A stretch of DNA of 36,019 nucleotides from Candidatus Peribacteria bacterium RIFCSPHIGHO2_02_FULL_49_16 (lineage in GTDB: Bacteria > Patescibacteriota > Gracilibacteria > Peribacterales > Peribacteraceae). The stretch is taken from contig MFXT01000006.1 of the NCBI GenBank assembly GCA_001788955.1, positions 1 to 36,019 of the forward strand, read 5' to 3'. How positions within the stretch are numbered: the stretch's first letter is position 1; each line of letters opens with the position of its first letter. A model generated the notes under the pieces. It saw nothing but the letters and a program-made list of their open reading frames with translations. It ran no database searches and was not told the DNA's origin. Shown here one piece after another: positions 24,213 to 31,720 of the stretch. The translations under genes and the position numbers were made by a program.

Positions 24213-25689
24213 CCGCAATTGCTTTCAATCTCTCCACTGTTTCCTGCTTTCCCAATATCGCAGCCACTTCCGTTGCGCCAGGGCTGTATGATCTTCCCGT
24301 CAGTGCAGCTCGCAGAGGCCACAGTAATTGGCCGAGCTTCAAACCATGCTCTTTCGCGGTTTTTTTACTCTCTTCCAAAAGCGTTTTTTCATCCCACTGT
24401 TCAATCCCCGATACCATGGCGATGAGAATCCCGAAAATTTTTGAAAGAAGATTCTCCGTCACTCCCTGTTTTGCGTTCACCAAAAGATCCGTATCGGCCG
24501 TCGGACATTCATAGAAGAAGCGAAGCATATCCGGAGCCTCGGAAAAGAACGTGATGCGGTCTTGGATCAAAGCCGCTTTCCGAAGAAAATCGGAGTCGCC
24601 GGCCGCGGCGGAAATTTCTTCTGTCACGATCGGGAAAATGCGATCGGCAAATTCCTGCGACGCCATCTTTCGCATCCACTGTCCCTGCAACCATTTCAGT
24701 TTCTCGCAATCAAAAACTGCTCCCCCTTTCTGCACGCGATCGAGAGAGAATGCCTCGATGAGTTCATCGAGCGTGAAGAGTTCCTGCGTTGTCCCCGGAT
24801 TCCAGCCGAGAAGCGCGAGGAAGTTGATGAGTGCTTCCGGAAGATATCCTTCTTTCCTGTAATCCTCCACAGAAACGGCATTCTGTCTTTTGCTTAATTT
24901 TGTCCGGTCCGCATTCAAAAGGAGCGGAACATGCGCGTATCGCGGTGCCTGCCATCCGAAAAATTCGAAGAGAAGGAGGTGCTTGGGTGTGGAAGAGAGC
25001 CATTCCTCTCCGCGAATGACAATATCGATCTCCATCAGGTGGTCGTCAACGACATTGGCGAGATGATATGTGGGCAGCCCGTCGCTTTTGAGAAGAATCT
25101 GATCGTCGATTTCGAGCCCGCGAAATTCCACGATTCCCCGAATGTCATCCGTGAAACGCACCACATTGCCATCGGGGATTTGCATGCGGATCACATACGG
25201 TTCATTATTTTTTAATCGCTCCACGACGTCATCTTCAGAAAACGTGAGAGAATTCTTCATGTGCATGCGCACGGACGCGTCGTATTTGGGCGCGGGATTT
25301 CCCGCGCGTTTTTCTTCTTCGCGCATTTTGGCAAGGTCTTCCTCCGTATCGAATGCGTAGTATGCATGGCCTTTTTCGATGAGTTTTTGTGCATGATCGC
25401 GGTAGAGGTCGGATCTTTGTGACTGAATGTAAGGCCCAGCCCTTCCTTTTTCCATTACAAGTCCGTCTTTCGTAAGCATCACGCCCTCGTCCGTATGAAG
25501 CCCCACCCAGTGCAGAGTGCGCAAGATATTTTCCGTTGCGCCAATAATGGTTCGCTCCTGATCGGTGTCCTCAATGCGCACAAGAAAATCTCCTTTGGGT
25601 TTCTTGGAAACAAGGTATGCGTAGAGCGCCGTGCGCAGCGCGCCGACATGAAGAAATCCGGTGGGGGAAGGCGCAAATCGGGTACGCAT
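24208..25689 (-). CDS. gltX: glutamyl-tRNA synthetase
   Basis: This 493-residue class I synthetase has the HIGH-type block RFAPSPTGFLHVGALRTALY at residues 4-23, VRIEDTDQERT, and KLSKRQNAVSVEDY as the KMSKS motif. The C-terminal anticodon-binding helical domain is present. It charges tRNA-Glu and, if non-discriminating, tRNA-Gln for GatCAB; this could not be decided. Start ATG 25689 directly precedes the conserved N-terminus. The upstream gap is a degenerate heptamer array with no SD and no clear -10, so it may be transcribed with the upstream cyclophilin and cell-wall genes. Confidence 0.95.
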   Translation of the reverse strand: MRTRFAPSPTGFLHVGALRTALYAYLVSKKPKGDFLVRIEDTDQERTIIGATENILRTLHWVGLHTDEGVMLTKDGLVMEKGRAGPYIQSQRSDLYRDHAQKLIEKGHAYYAFDTEEDLAKMREEEKRAGNPAPKYDASVRMHMKNSLTFSEDDVVERLKNNEPYVIRMQIPDGNVVRFTDDIRGIVEFRGLEIDDQILLKSDGLPTYHLANVVDDHLMEIDIVIRGEEWLSSTPKHLLLFEFFGWQAPRYAHVPLLLNADRTKLSKRQNAVSVEDYRKEGYLPEALINFLALLGWNPGTTQELFTLDELIEAFSLDRVQKGGAVFDCEKLKWLQGQWMRKMASQEFADRIFPIVTEEISAAAGDSDFLRKAALIQDRITFFSEAPDMLRFFYECPTADTDLLVNAKQGVTENLLSKIFGILIAMVSGIEQWDEKTLLEESKKTAKEHGLKLGQLLWPLRAALTGRSYSPGATEVAAILGKQETVERLKAIAV

Positions 25690-25699
25690 AAAAGAAATT

Positions 25700-25741
25700 G
25701 AAAATGGAGAATGGAAAACGCATGATCAATGGTCAATCACG
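25700..25741 (-). repeat. degenerate heptamer repeat upstream of gltX
   Basis: Read on the plus strand the units are GAAAATG, GAGAATG, GAAAACG, CATGATC, AATGGTC, AATCACG. The array fills the gltX-cyclophilin gap and reaches the cyclophilin stop. Confidence 0.55.
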
Positions 25742-26317
25742 TTCAACGATCACTTCAAAGGTAACAGGCTCCACCGGCATATCCTGTTCGTCCCGCTCAA
25801 GCTTTACGATGGCGTCAACGACGTCTAGACCCTTGGTGACACGACCGAAGACGGTGTGTTTTCCCTGAAGCCATGGCGTCTCATCCGCCTGCACGATAAA
25901 GAACTGCGATCCGTTCGTATCCGGTCCGCGGTTGGCCATGGCAAGAGCGCCGCGCACCATCGGCAGTGTATTGGATTCATCTTCAAATGTCGGGCCATAG
26001 ATACTTTCTCCGCCCGTGCCGTTTCCAAGAGGATCGCCTGCCTGAATCATAAAATCGGGAATGACACGATGGAAGGTAAGACCATCGTAGTAGCCACGTG
26101 TACTCAACTCTATAAAGTTCGTCACCGTCTTTGGTGCGCTGTCGCCGTCAAGTTCGAGCACAATATCTCCTTCACTCGTTTTGAGAGTGACAGTATGCAT
26201 GCCTTTGATCAGAGGACCGTCGTATCCGGACACAGAAGAATCGGCAGGAGATGATTGCTTGGGAGTACAGGAGAGAAGAAGTGCGATTGCGAAAAGCGGA
26301 ATGAGGAACTTATACAT
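25733..26317 (-). CDS. cyclophilin-type peptidyl-prolyl isomerase, lipoprotein
   Basis: This 194-residue protein has a signal peptide ending in the lipobox LLSC with Cys17, so it should be lipid-anchored outside the cytoplasmic membrane. That agrees with lspA in this window. The cyclophilin domain is complete: [50 protein letters not shown] and [16 protein letters not shown], with the active-site Arg of FHRV and Gln/Phe of SQFFI present. It assists folding of exported proteins, perhaps with the HtrA-like protease. It lies 15 nt after murG and before gltX on the same strand. Confidence 0.92.
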   Translation of the reverse strand: MYKFLIPLFAIALLLSCTPKQSSPADSSVSGYDGPLIKGMHTVTLKTSEGDIVLELDGDSAPKTVTNFIELSTRGYYDGLTFHRVIPDFMIQAGDPLGNGTGGESIYGPTFEDESNTLPMVRGALAMANRGPDTNGSQFFIVQADETPWLQGKHTVFGRVTKGLDVVDAIVKLERDEQDMPVEPVTFEVIVERD

Positions 26318-26332
26318 AACGCTGTCAGCCTA

Positions 26333-27358
26333 CTAAGGAGATTGCGAATTTTCAATATATTGGAAAATAATTTTGCATATTAGTCCAGATGCGTCCGAAG
26401 CAGAGAGCGTTTGCATGGATGCCCGCATCTCTTGAAGCCGATCGGGGTTTTGAAGAAGTGAATTGACTAGCGGACATAATTCATGTTCCAGATCATCCTG
26501 ATGAAGAAGAATACACCCGCCGGACATTGCTGCGAGCTTTGCATTTTGTAGCTGATGATCCTGTGCAAGTCCCCGAAGAGGAACAAGAAGAGCAGGAATG
26601 CCGTTTGCGGCGAGTTCGGCAATGCTGCTTGCCGCGCTGCGGCTCACGGCGAGTTCGGCAATGGCAAAGAGATGGGGAAGAGCGGATGTGGCGAATTCGG
26701 TAGACCAATATGATGAGGTTCTTGGGGAATGATTTTTTCCGGGTCCTGTTATATGAATGATATCGCAGAGCTTTGTAAGATCCGGAAGCATCTTCACGAT
26801 GACTTCGTTCATGGCCTGTGCACCTTGACTTCCTCCCCAAACGAGAAGGATGGGGCGTTTCCCGGAAAATCCGGTAATATGGAACCCTTTTTCCTTCGAT
26901 CCTTGCGTGATGTGTGGCCGCACGGGATTGCCGGTTGGAAACCCATAATGCACATACTTCGCTATTTTCGCGATCAGCCTGTTTGCTCTTCCCATCACTG
27001 CATCAGATTCGTGCAAGATGATGGGAATCCCTTGTGTCCAGGCGGCAATGCAGAGCGGAATGCCTACGTATCCTCCCGTACTGAAGATGAGTTGCGGTTT
27101 ATGCTCATGGAGTATGAAAAAGGCATGAAACAGGCTCTTCCAAAAAAGAAACGGGAATGTCCAGCCGACGCGTGGAGAAGGCGTGATGGTGTAAGGAAGA
27201 TGTTCTCCTTCAAGGAAGAGCAGGTCTGTCTGTCGGCAAGAGCAGACGAAGTGCGCGCGAATATCGGGATGTTCTGCGTTGATTGTCCTCCATACGGCGA
27301 CGGATGGAGCGATGTGGCCGGCAGAGCCTCCACCAACAAAGAGAATGAGAAGTCTCAT
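26333..27358 (-). CDS. murG: UDP-GlcNAc transferase MurG (lipid II synthesis)
   Basis: This 341-residue GT28 glycosyltransferase adds GlcNAc to lipid I on the inner membrane face. It has the glycine-rich FVGGGSAGHIAPSVAV near residues 6-21, IFSTGGYVGIP, GNPVRP, LVWGGSQGAQAMN, and the donor-binding SRSAASSIAELAANGIPALLVPL. Length is normal. The ATG overlaps the ftsW stop as ATGA, so the two are translationally coupled, and both act on lipid II. An in-frame start at 27376 is less likely. Confidence 0.95.
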   Translation of the reverse strand: MRLLILFVGGGSAGHIAPSVAVWRTINAEHPDIRAHFVCSCRQTDLLFLEGEHLPYTITPSPRVGWTFPFLFWKSLFHAFFILHEHKPQLIFSTGGYVGIPLCIAAWTQGIPIILHESDAVMGRANRLIAKIAKYVHYGFPTGNPVRPHITQGSKEKGFHITGFSGKRPILLVWGGSQGAQAMNEVIVKMLPDLTKLCDIIHITGPGKNHSPRTSSYWSTEFATSALPHLFAIAELAVSRSAASSIAELAANGIPALLVPLRGLAQDHQLQNAKLAAMSGGCILLHQDDLEHELCPLVNSLLQNPDRLQEMRASMQTLSASDASGLICKIIFQYIENSQSP

Positions 27359-28554
27359 CGAAGAGCAGGAAACCAATGTGAACTGCGGCGCACACGAGCA
27401 TATTTTTCGTGCGTATGCATGGAAATATTAAGAAGAACGCCGACTCCGGCAAGCAGGGCAACGTGTGACGAACCGCCATAACTGATAAAAGGGAGTGTGA
27501 GGCCGGTGAGTGGGAACAGTGCAGTATTGACCGCGATATTAATGATCGCCTGAAAGGCAACCCACATCGTGATACCACTGGCAACAAGGAAACCGAAGCG
27601 ATCCGGCGCCTCGCGCGCAATCGTGAAACCACGGTAGACGAAGAATCCGTAGAGCCCCAGAATAATAAGAATGCGAAAGAAACCCAATTCTTCTGCCATT
27701 GCTGCAAAAATCATGTCTGCTTGTACCTCGGGAAGATAGCCGAATTTCTGAACGGATTTTCCGTATCCGACGCCGAACGGCCCGCCGCTGCCGATGGCGA
27801 TGAGAGCTTGCTGAATTTGGAAACCGATTGTTTCACTGAATGTTGGGGAATCAGGAAAAAGAAACACTTTAAAACGGTCGCGGATATATTCTTTTTGCAG
27901 AATGAGCGGCAAACCAGAAGCTCCTGCGATTGCTGTTCCAAGTGCAAGATGCAGTACGTTTCCTCCTGCGAGGAAAAACATGGTGACGGCGATTGCGGAG
28001 AGGACAATGAATGAACCGAGATCCGGCTGGAGGGCAATGGGGAAGGTACTGATGAGAAGAAGCGTGGCAAAGGGCAAAAATCCCTCTTTTAATGTGGAAA
28101 CATGCTGCTCGCGTTTTTGCAGCCACAGTGCGAGGTAGAAGATGAGACTTAATTTCAGAAATTCCGATGGTTGGATCGAAAATCCGCCGATCACAAGCCA
28201 GCTTTGAGCGGAGCCATATTCATTGCTCAAGCCCGGAATGAAAAGAGCAAAAACAAGGAGAAGTGTTCCTAAAAAGATGATGTGCGCGAAATATCGCCAA
28301 AAATGGTAGGGAATACATGCAATAACGATCATCACAAAAACGCCGATCACCATATGAAAGAATCCTCTCCAGAGATAGAAGGAATTTGTAGGCTCGCTGA
28401 TAATGCCCTCTGCGGCAAGGCGCTCGGTGAGTTGATAACTCTCAAATACACTGACGCTCGCGATCATGGCAACGCCAAAACCGGTGAGACCGAATGCAAT
28501 GCCACACAAAAGCAAGTCCATACGTCGGAAACGGGAGATGAGTGATTGCAGCAC
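27355..28554 (-). CDS. ftsW: SEDS-family peptidoglycan polymerase FtsW
   Basis: This protein of about 399 residues has about ten TM segments. It shows SEDS features in QPDLGSFIVLSAIAV, IGSGGPFGVGYGKS (FtsW/RodA signature), YLPEVQADMIFAAMAEELGF, and LPFISYGGSS near the end. It polymerises glycan strands at the septum. Assignment to FtsW rather than RodA rests on the overlap with murG. GTG 28554 is chosen because TATACT ends 7 nt upstream; ATG 28521 (MDLLLCGIAF) is an alternative. A long frame to 28725 would run through lspA and is rejected. Confidence 0.9.
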   Translation of the reverse strand: MLQSLISRFRRMDLLLCGIAFGLTGFGVAMIASVSVFESYQLTERLAAEGIISEPTNSFYLWRGFFHMVIGVFVMIVIACIPYHFWRYFAHIIFLGTLLLVFALFIPGLSNEYGSAQSWLVIGGFSIQPSEFLKLSLIFYLALWLQKREQHVSTLKEGFLPFATLLLISTFPIALQPDLGSFIVLSAIAVTMFFLAGGNVLHLALGTAIAGASGLPLILQKEYIRDRFKVFLFPDSPTFSETIGFQIQQALIAIGSGGPFGVGYGKSVQKFGYLPEVQADMIFAAMAEELGFFRILIILGLYGFFVYRGFTIAREAPDRFGFLVASGITMWVAFQAIINIAVNTALFPLTGLTLPFISYGGSSHVALLAGVGVLLNISMHTHEKYARVRRSSHWFPALR

Positions 28555-28560
28555 GGAGGG

Positions 28561-28567
28561 TAGTATA
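28561..28567. promoter_or_regulatory. overlapping divergent -10 boxes for ftsW and lspA
   Basis: The 7-bp TAGTATA reads as TAGTAT on the plus strand (7 nt before lspA ATG 28574) and as TATACT on the minus strand (7 nt before ftsW GTG 28554). Only one polymerase could occupy it at a time. Confidence 0.55.
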
Positions 28568-28573
28568 GGGGAC

Positions 28574-29011
28574 ATGCGCTTTTTGTGGATAACCTGTGTG
28601 GGAAGCTTCAGCGTGAGCATCCTGTTTGGCGAGCTTTTGAAGAATATGCTTTCAGAGCGATTGTTGCTGCCGGGTGTGCCGGTCGGGTTGCAGTTGACGT
28701 ATAATTCCGGTGTTGCATTTGGCATCAGTCTTCCGTCCCCGCTTCAGGAAGTACTGATTATCATTGCGATAATGCTTGTGGGATACATAGCACTACGCCA
28801 AAAACACCATCTTCCCGATGAAATCGGTTTCGGTTTGCTGCTTGGCGGAGGAAGCGCGAATATTGTCGATCGGATGCTTGACGGTCTGGTGACGGACTTT
28901 ATTCGGGTGGGATCCTTTCCGGTATTTAATATTGCTGACAGTTGTATCACGCTTGGCATAGCAGTACTCTGTGTACACGGTTTTCTTGCACATAGGCGTC
29001 GATCTTGCTAG
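28574..29011 (+). CDS. lspA: prolipoprotein signal peptidase
   Basis: This 145-residue aspartic protease has four TM segments and cleaves lipoprotein signal peptides. The catalytic aspartates lie in NIVDRMLDG and FNIADSCITLG, and the block LQLTYNSGVAFGI matches the NxGxAFG family motif. The start is ATG 28574, 7 nt after the -10. The cyclophilin lipoprotein in this window would be a substrate. Confidence 0.93.
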   Translation: MRFLWITCVGSFSVSILFGELLKNMLSERLLLPGVPVGLQLTYNSGVAFGISLPSPLQEVLIIIAIMLVGYIALRQKHHLPDEIGFGLLLGGGSANIVDRMLDGLVTDFIRVGSFPVFNIADSCITLGIAVLCVHGFLAHRRRSC

Positions 29012-29030
29012 CATTCTGCGCCATTTTGGG

Positions 29031-29036
29031 TATAAT
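29031..29036 (+). promoter_or_regulatory. -10 box TATAAT for the TPR gene
   Basis: A perfect TATAAT (ext. GGG upstream, no TG) ends 13 nt before ATG 29050, predicting a leader of about 6 nt, too short for a normal SD. Confidence 0.55.
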
Positions 29037-29049
29037 CTCACCTTGAGTC

Positions 29050-29814
29050 ATGATTTACGTTCTTGTATTCGTCAGCTCCTTTGTTGGCATTTGTATCATC
29101 GTCTGTACGCGTTTGCTTTTACGACAGCGTTTCGTTCGCCGCTTTGTGCGTAACGTGCGCCAGCGTTTTCAGTCAGTGGAGGAACGCGGAGGAAAAATGT
29201 TTCAGGAGACAAAAATACAAAAGCCACAGAAAAATCCGCGTGTGTCTGCCATGGAACTCCAACAAGTGCGTTCGCTTCTTCGTGAAGCAGAGCGCGCAGA
29301 AGCGCAGGGGAAATATGAAGAAGTGGAGCGTCTCCTCATTCAAGCGCTCACAGTGCAGCCGCATGCGTACGAAGTGAAGGCGCAACTGGCGAAACTGTAT
29401 CTCACAACGAATCGGGAATCGAAAGCAGAAGCGATGTACAAAGAACTGCTTCAGGAACATGACGATATGTCATTCCATGCGAATCTTGGACTCTCCTATT
29501 ATCGTCAAGGGAAATATGTGGAGGCATGTTATGCCTATCAAGAAGCATTGAAGCGCGATCCGAAAAATCCGGAGCGTGCATCGATCCTCGGCCGCGCGTG
29601 TATTGCTGCGGGACATTTTGAAGAAGCCGTTCCGCTTCTGGAAAAGGCGACGATGTCTCTCTCACGAGATATGGAATTGTTGCATTTGCTTGCCGAATGT
29701 TACCTGCAAATCGGCGAACACGAGAAGGGAGAAGCAACGTACAGAAAAATCAATAAAGTAGAACCATATAATGAGGAAGTGAAGGAAAAGCTCCTGTCAC
29801 TTGCACGGGCGTAA
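29050..29814 (+). CDS. membrane-anchored TPR protein
   Basis: This 254-residue protein has an N-terminal TM segment (about 3-24), a basic linker, and about four to five tetratricopeptide repeats from about residue 70 onward (for example AEAQGKYEEVERLLIQALTV, LGLSYYRQGKYVEACYAYQE, LAECYLQIGEHEKGEATYRK). TPRs form a superhelical protein-binding surface. The partner is unknown; lspA upstream and suf genes downstream give no firm clue. Its last 18 nt overlap the end of convergent sufC. Confidence 0.85.
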   Translation: MIYVLVFVSSFVGICIIVCTRLLLRQRFVRRFVRNVRQRFQSVEERGGKMFQETKIQKPQKNPRVSAMELQQVRSLLREAERAEAQGKYEEVERLLIQALTVQPHAYEVKAQLAKLYLTTNRESKAEAMYKELLQEHDDMSFHANLGLSYYRQGKYVEACYAYQEALKRDPKNPERASILGRACIAAGHFEEAVPLLEKATMSLSRDMELLHLLAECYLQIGEHEKGEATYRKINKVEPYNEEVKEKLLSLARA

Positions 29815-30582
29815 CTTTTCATACCCTTCCTCTTCGAGCCTCTCTGCCACCTCTTTTTCTCCGCTTTCCACGATTTTTCCTCCTATCATCACGTGGACGA
29901 AGTCGGGAATAATATAATGGAGAAGACGGGTATAATGCGTGACAAGGAGCGCAGAGAATGTTTCCCGCTTCCCTCGTATTGAATGTATTCCGTCGGCAAC
30001 AATTTTCAATGCATCGACATCCAGACCGGAATCGGTTTCATCGAGAAGAGCAAGATGCGGCTGAAGAATTGTCAGTTGCAGTATTTCTGCTTTCTTCTTC
30101 TCGCCGCCGCTGAATCCTTGATTTACGGAACGTTCTGCGAGAGCGGGATCCATATGAAGGAGCCGCATTTTCTGTTCAAGAAGTTTTTGAAATGTGAGAA
30201 CGGAAGATTTTCGCTCTCCTCGCGCTTGCATGATCGTGGTATGTGCCGCAAAGAGAAAATGACGCAGGCTGACACCGGAAATTTCTTTTGGATATTGAAA
30301 GGCGAGAAAGAGTCCTGCTTGTGCTCTTTCATGTGGCTGCATTGTGAAAAGATTTTTCCCACGGAAACGCACGCTTCCTTTCGTCATTTCGTATTTCGGG
30401 TGTCCCATGAGAGCATTCACGAGCGTAGATTTTCCCGAACCGTTCGGGCCCATAATGGCATGTATCTCACCTTCGTTGATGTGAAGATCAATGCCATGCA
30501 CTACCTCTGTTTTTTCAACAGAGATATGAAGATCGGAGATGGAGAGTAAAGAATTGATAAAAAGAAATTGATAATTAATCAT
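29797..30582 (-). CDS. sufC: Fe-S assembly ATPase SufC
   Basis: This 261-residue ABC-type ATPase drives the SufBCD scaffold. Walker A is GPNGSGKST, the signature is FSGGEKKKAEILQL, and Walker B with the SufC-typical DETDSGLD is LALLDETDSGLDVDALKIV. It has no TM segment. The only in-frame ATG upstream of the conserved region is 30582, which places the first dozen residues (MINYQFLFINSLL) inside the heptamer array; a start nearer ISDLHISVE would need a non-canonical codon. It is divergent from the ferredoxin gene and from sufB/sufD, an arrangement unlike the usual co-directional sufCBD. Confidence 0.93.
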   Translation of the reverse strand: MINYQFLFINSLLSISDLHISVEKTEVVHGIDLHINEGEIHAIMGPNGSGKSTLVNALMGHPKYEMTKGSVRFRGKNLFTMQPHERAQAGLFLAFQYPKEISGVSLRHFLFAAHTTIMQARGERKSSVLTFQKLLEQKMRLLHMDPALAERSVNQGFSGGEKKKAEILQLTILQPHLALLDETDSGLDVDALKIVADGIHSIRGKRETFSALLVTHYTRLLHYIIPDFVHVMIGGKIVESGEKEVAERLEEEGYEKLRPCK

Positions 30583-30606
30583 GAATCATTGATCATTGAT
30601 CATAAA
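30551..30606 (+). repeat. degenerate heptamer repeat between sufC and ferredoxin
   Basis: Eight 7-nt units read GAATTGA, TAAAAAG, AAATTGA, TAATTAA, TCATGAA, TCATTGA, TCATTGA, TCATAAA. The left units form the first codons of sufC and the last unit contains the likely -10 of the ferredoxin gene. Confidence 0.7.
30601..30606 (+). promoter_or_regulatory. -10-like CATAAA for the ferredoxin gene (leaderless)
   Basis: CATAAA ends 6 nt before ATG 30613. The hexamer is weak but the spacing equals that at stronger leaderless genes. Confidence 0.35.
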
Positions 30607-30612
30607 CGAACT

Positions 30613-30900
30613 ATGGCACAAGTGAACTTCCATTTCTCCGGCCAGATTACGACCTGCAGAGCAGAAAAGGGGCAAAAAATCCTCAATATCGCGCTTGATA
30701 ATGGTGTTCCAATGGAACACGCGTGCGGAGGCAATGGATTCTGCACCACCTGCATGTGTACCGTCAAAAAGGGAATGGAACACCTCTCTTCCAGAAATGA
30801 TCGGGAAGAGAATATGGGGCTCACAAGCGATCCATGGAGGTTGGGATGTCAGGCGAAGGTGAAGGAGGAGGGGGAAATAGACATTGAAATAACAGCATAA
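30613..30900 (+). CDS. [2Fe-2S] ferredoxin
   Basis: This 95-residue ferredoxin has a cluster motif Cys38-x5-Cys44-x2-Cys47 in HACGGNGFCTTC and a distant Cys79 in RLGCQA. Cys49 is an extra cysteine near the cluster. The pattern is that of adrenodoxin/Isc-type or plant-type-like electron carriers. Placement between sufC and sufB suggests it supplies electrons for Fe-S assembly; the partner reductase is not in the window. ATG 30613 is preferred over in-frame 30568, which would translate the heptamer repeat. Confidence 0.9.
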   Translation: MAQVNFHFSGQITTCRAEKGQKILNIALDNGVPMEHACGGNGFCTTCMCTVKKGMEHLSSRNDREENMGLTSDPWRLGCQAKVKEEGEIDIEITA

Positions 30901-30940
30901 AAACTCCATTTCATCTCTCTTTGTGCGGGAATATTTCCGG

Positions 30941-30946
30941 TATACT
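30941..30946 (+). promoter_or_regulatory. -10 box TATACT for the SIMPL gene (leaderless)
   Basis: TATACT ends 6 nt before ATG 30953 and decides this start against an ATG at 30923, which would lie upstream of the promoter. Confidence 0.6.
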
Positions 30947-30952
30947 TGCTTC

Positions 30953-31699
30953 ATGGATGAACGCACTCTCTTTCTTCGCCCTCCTGTTTGGCTGCCCATT
31001 GCCGTTGCTCTTATTGCGGGAGGAATGTATGTGATGGGAAAATATGTCGAGAAGCAGGATTTCTCCCCCGTGATGATTACGGTTTCAGGTGATGGCCATG
31101 TATTTGCCGTACCGGATATTGCTGAACTCTCATTCGGTGTACAGACGCAATCGAAGCGCGAAGCGAAAGATGCAATGGAGATACTATCCGAGCGCATGAA
31201 AGCGATTTTTACGGCAGTGAAGAAAGAAGGCATTCCGGAGAAAGATATTCAGACCGAACAATTCTCTCTTCACCCTGTCTACGATTGGACGGAGAGAGGA
31301 GGGAGGGTGCTCAAAGGATATGAGGCTTATCAGAGTTTGCGTGTGAAAGTGCGTGATCTGGATATGGTGGATGATGTTCTTTCTGCAGCTACGAACGCCG
31401 GCGCCAATCAGGCGGGAAGCGTTCAATTCACAATGGATGATCCGGATGTTTTGAAGTCCGTAGCACGTGAAGAAGCAATTAAAGAAGCACAGGAGAAAGC
31501 AAAAGTACTTGCTAAAGATCTTGGACTGCGTCTTGGCAAGCTCAAAGGCTTCAACGAAGGTGGAGGAGGATATATTGCCATGACAATGCGGGCGATGGAT
31601 GGTGTGGGAGGAGGTATTGAGGAAAGTGCTTCTCCGCCGCTTCCTGCAGGAGAACAGAAAGTGACTGTGAGTGTGACGCTGACATATGAGGTGAAGTAG
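30953..31699 (+). CDS. SIMPL (DUF541) domain membrane-anchored protein
   Basis: This 248-residue protein has an N-terminal TM segment (about 12-30). A SIMPL/DUF541 domain follows, recognisable by ITVSGDGHVFAVPDIAELSFGVQT, the GIPEKDIQTEQFSLHPVY block and the AxEKAxxLAxxLGxxLGKL segment. The family is exported and poorly understood, with reported links to oxidative stress and outer-surface roles in other bacteria. It sits between the ferredoxin and sufB genes. A glycine-rich loop (GGGGYIAMTMRAMDGVGGG) precedes the last strand. Confidence 0.85.
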   Translation: MDERTLFLRPPVWLPIAVALIAGGMYVMGKYVEKQDFSPVMITVSGDGHVFAVPDIAELSFGVQTQSKREAKDAMEILSERMKAIFTAVKKEGIPEKDIQTEQFSLHPVYDWTERGGRVLKGYEAYQSLRVKVRDLDMVDDVLSAATNAGANQAGSVQFTMDDPDVLKSVAREEAIKEAQEKAKVLAKDLGLRLGKLKGFNEGGGGYIAMTMRAMDGVGGGIEESASPPLPAGEQKVTVSVTLTYEVK

Positions 31700-31703
31700 G
31701 TGG

Positions 31704-31709
31704 TATGAT
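31704..31709 (+). promoter_or_regulatory. -10 box TATGAT for sufB
   Basis: TATGAT ends 11 nt before ATG 31721, giving a predicted leader of about 4-5 nt with no SD. Confidence 0.5.
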
Positions 31710-31720
31710 AGGGCTTCTTT

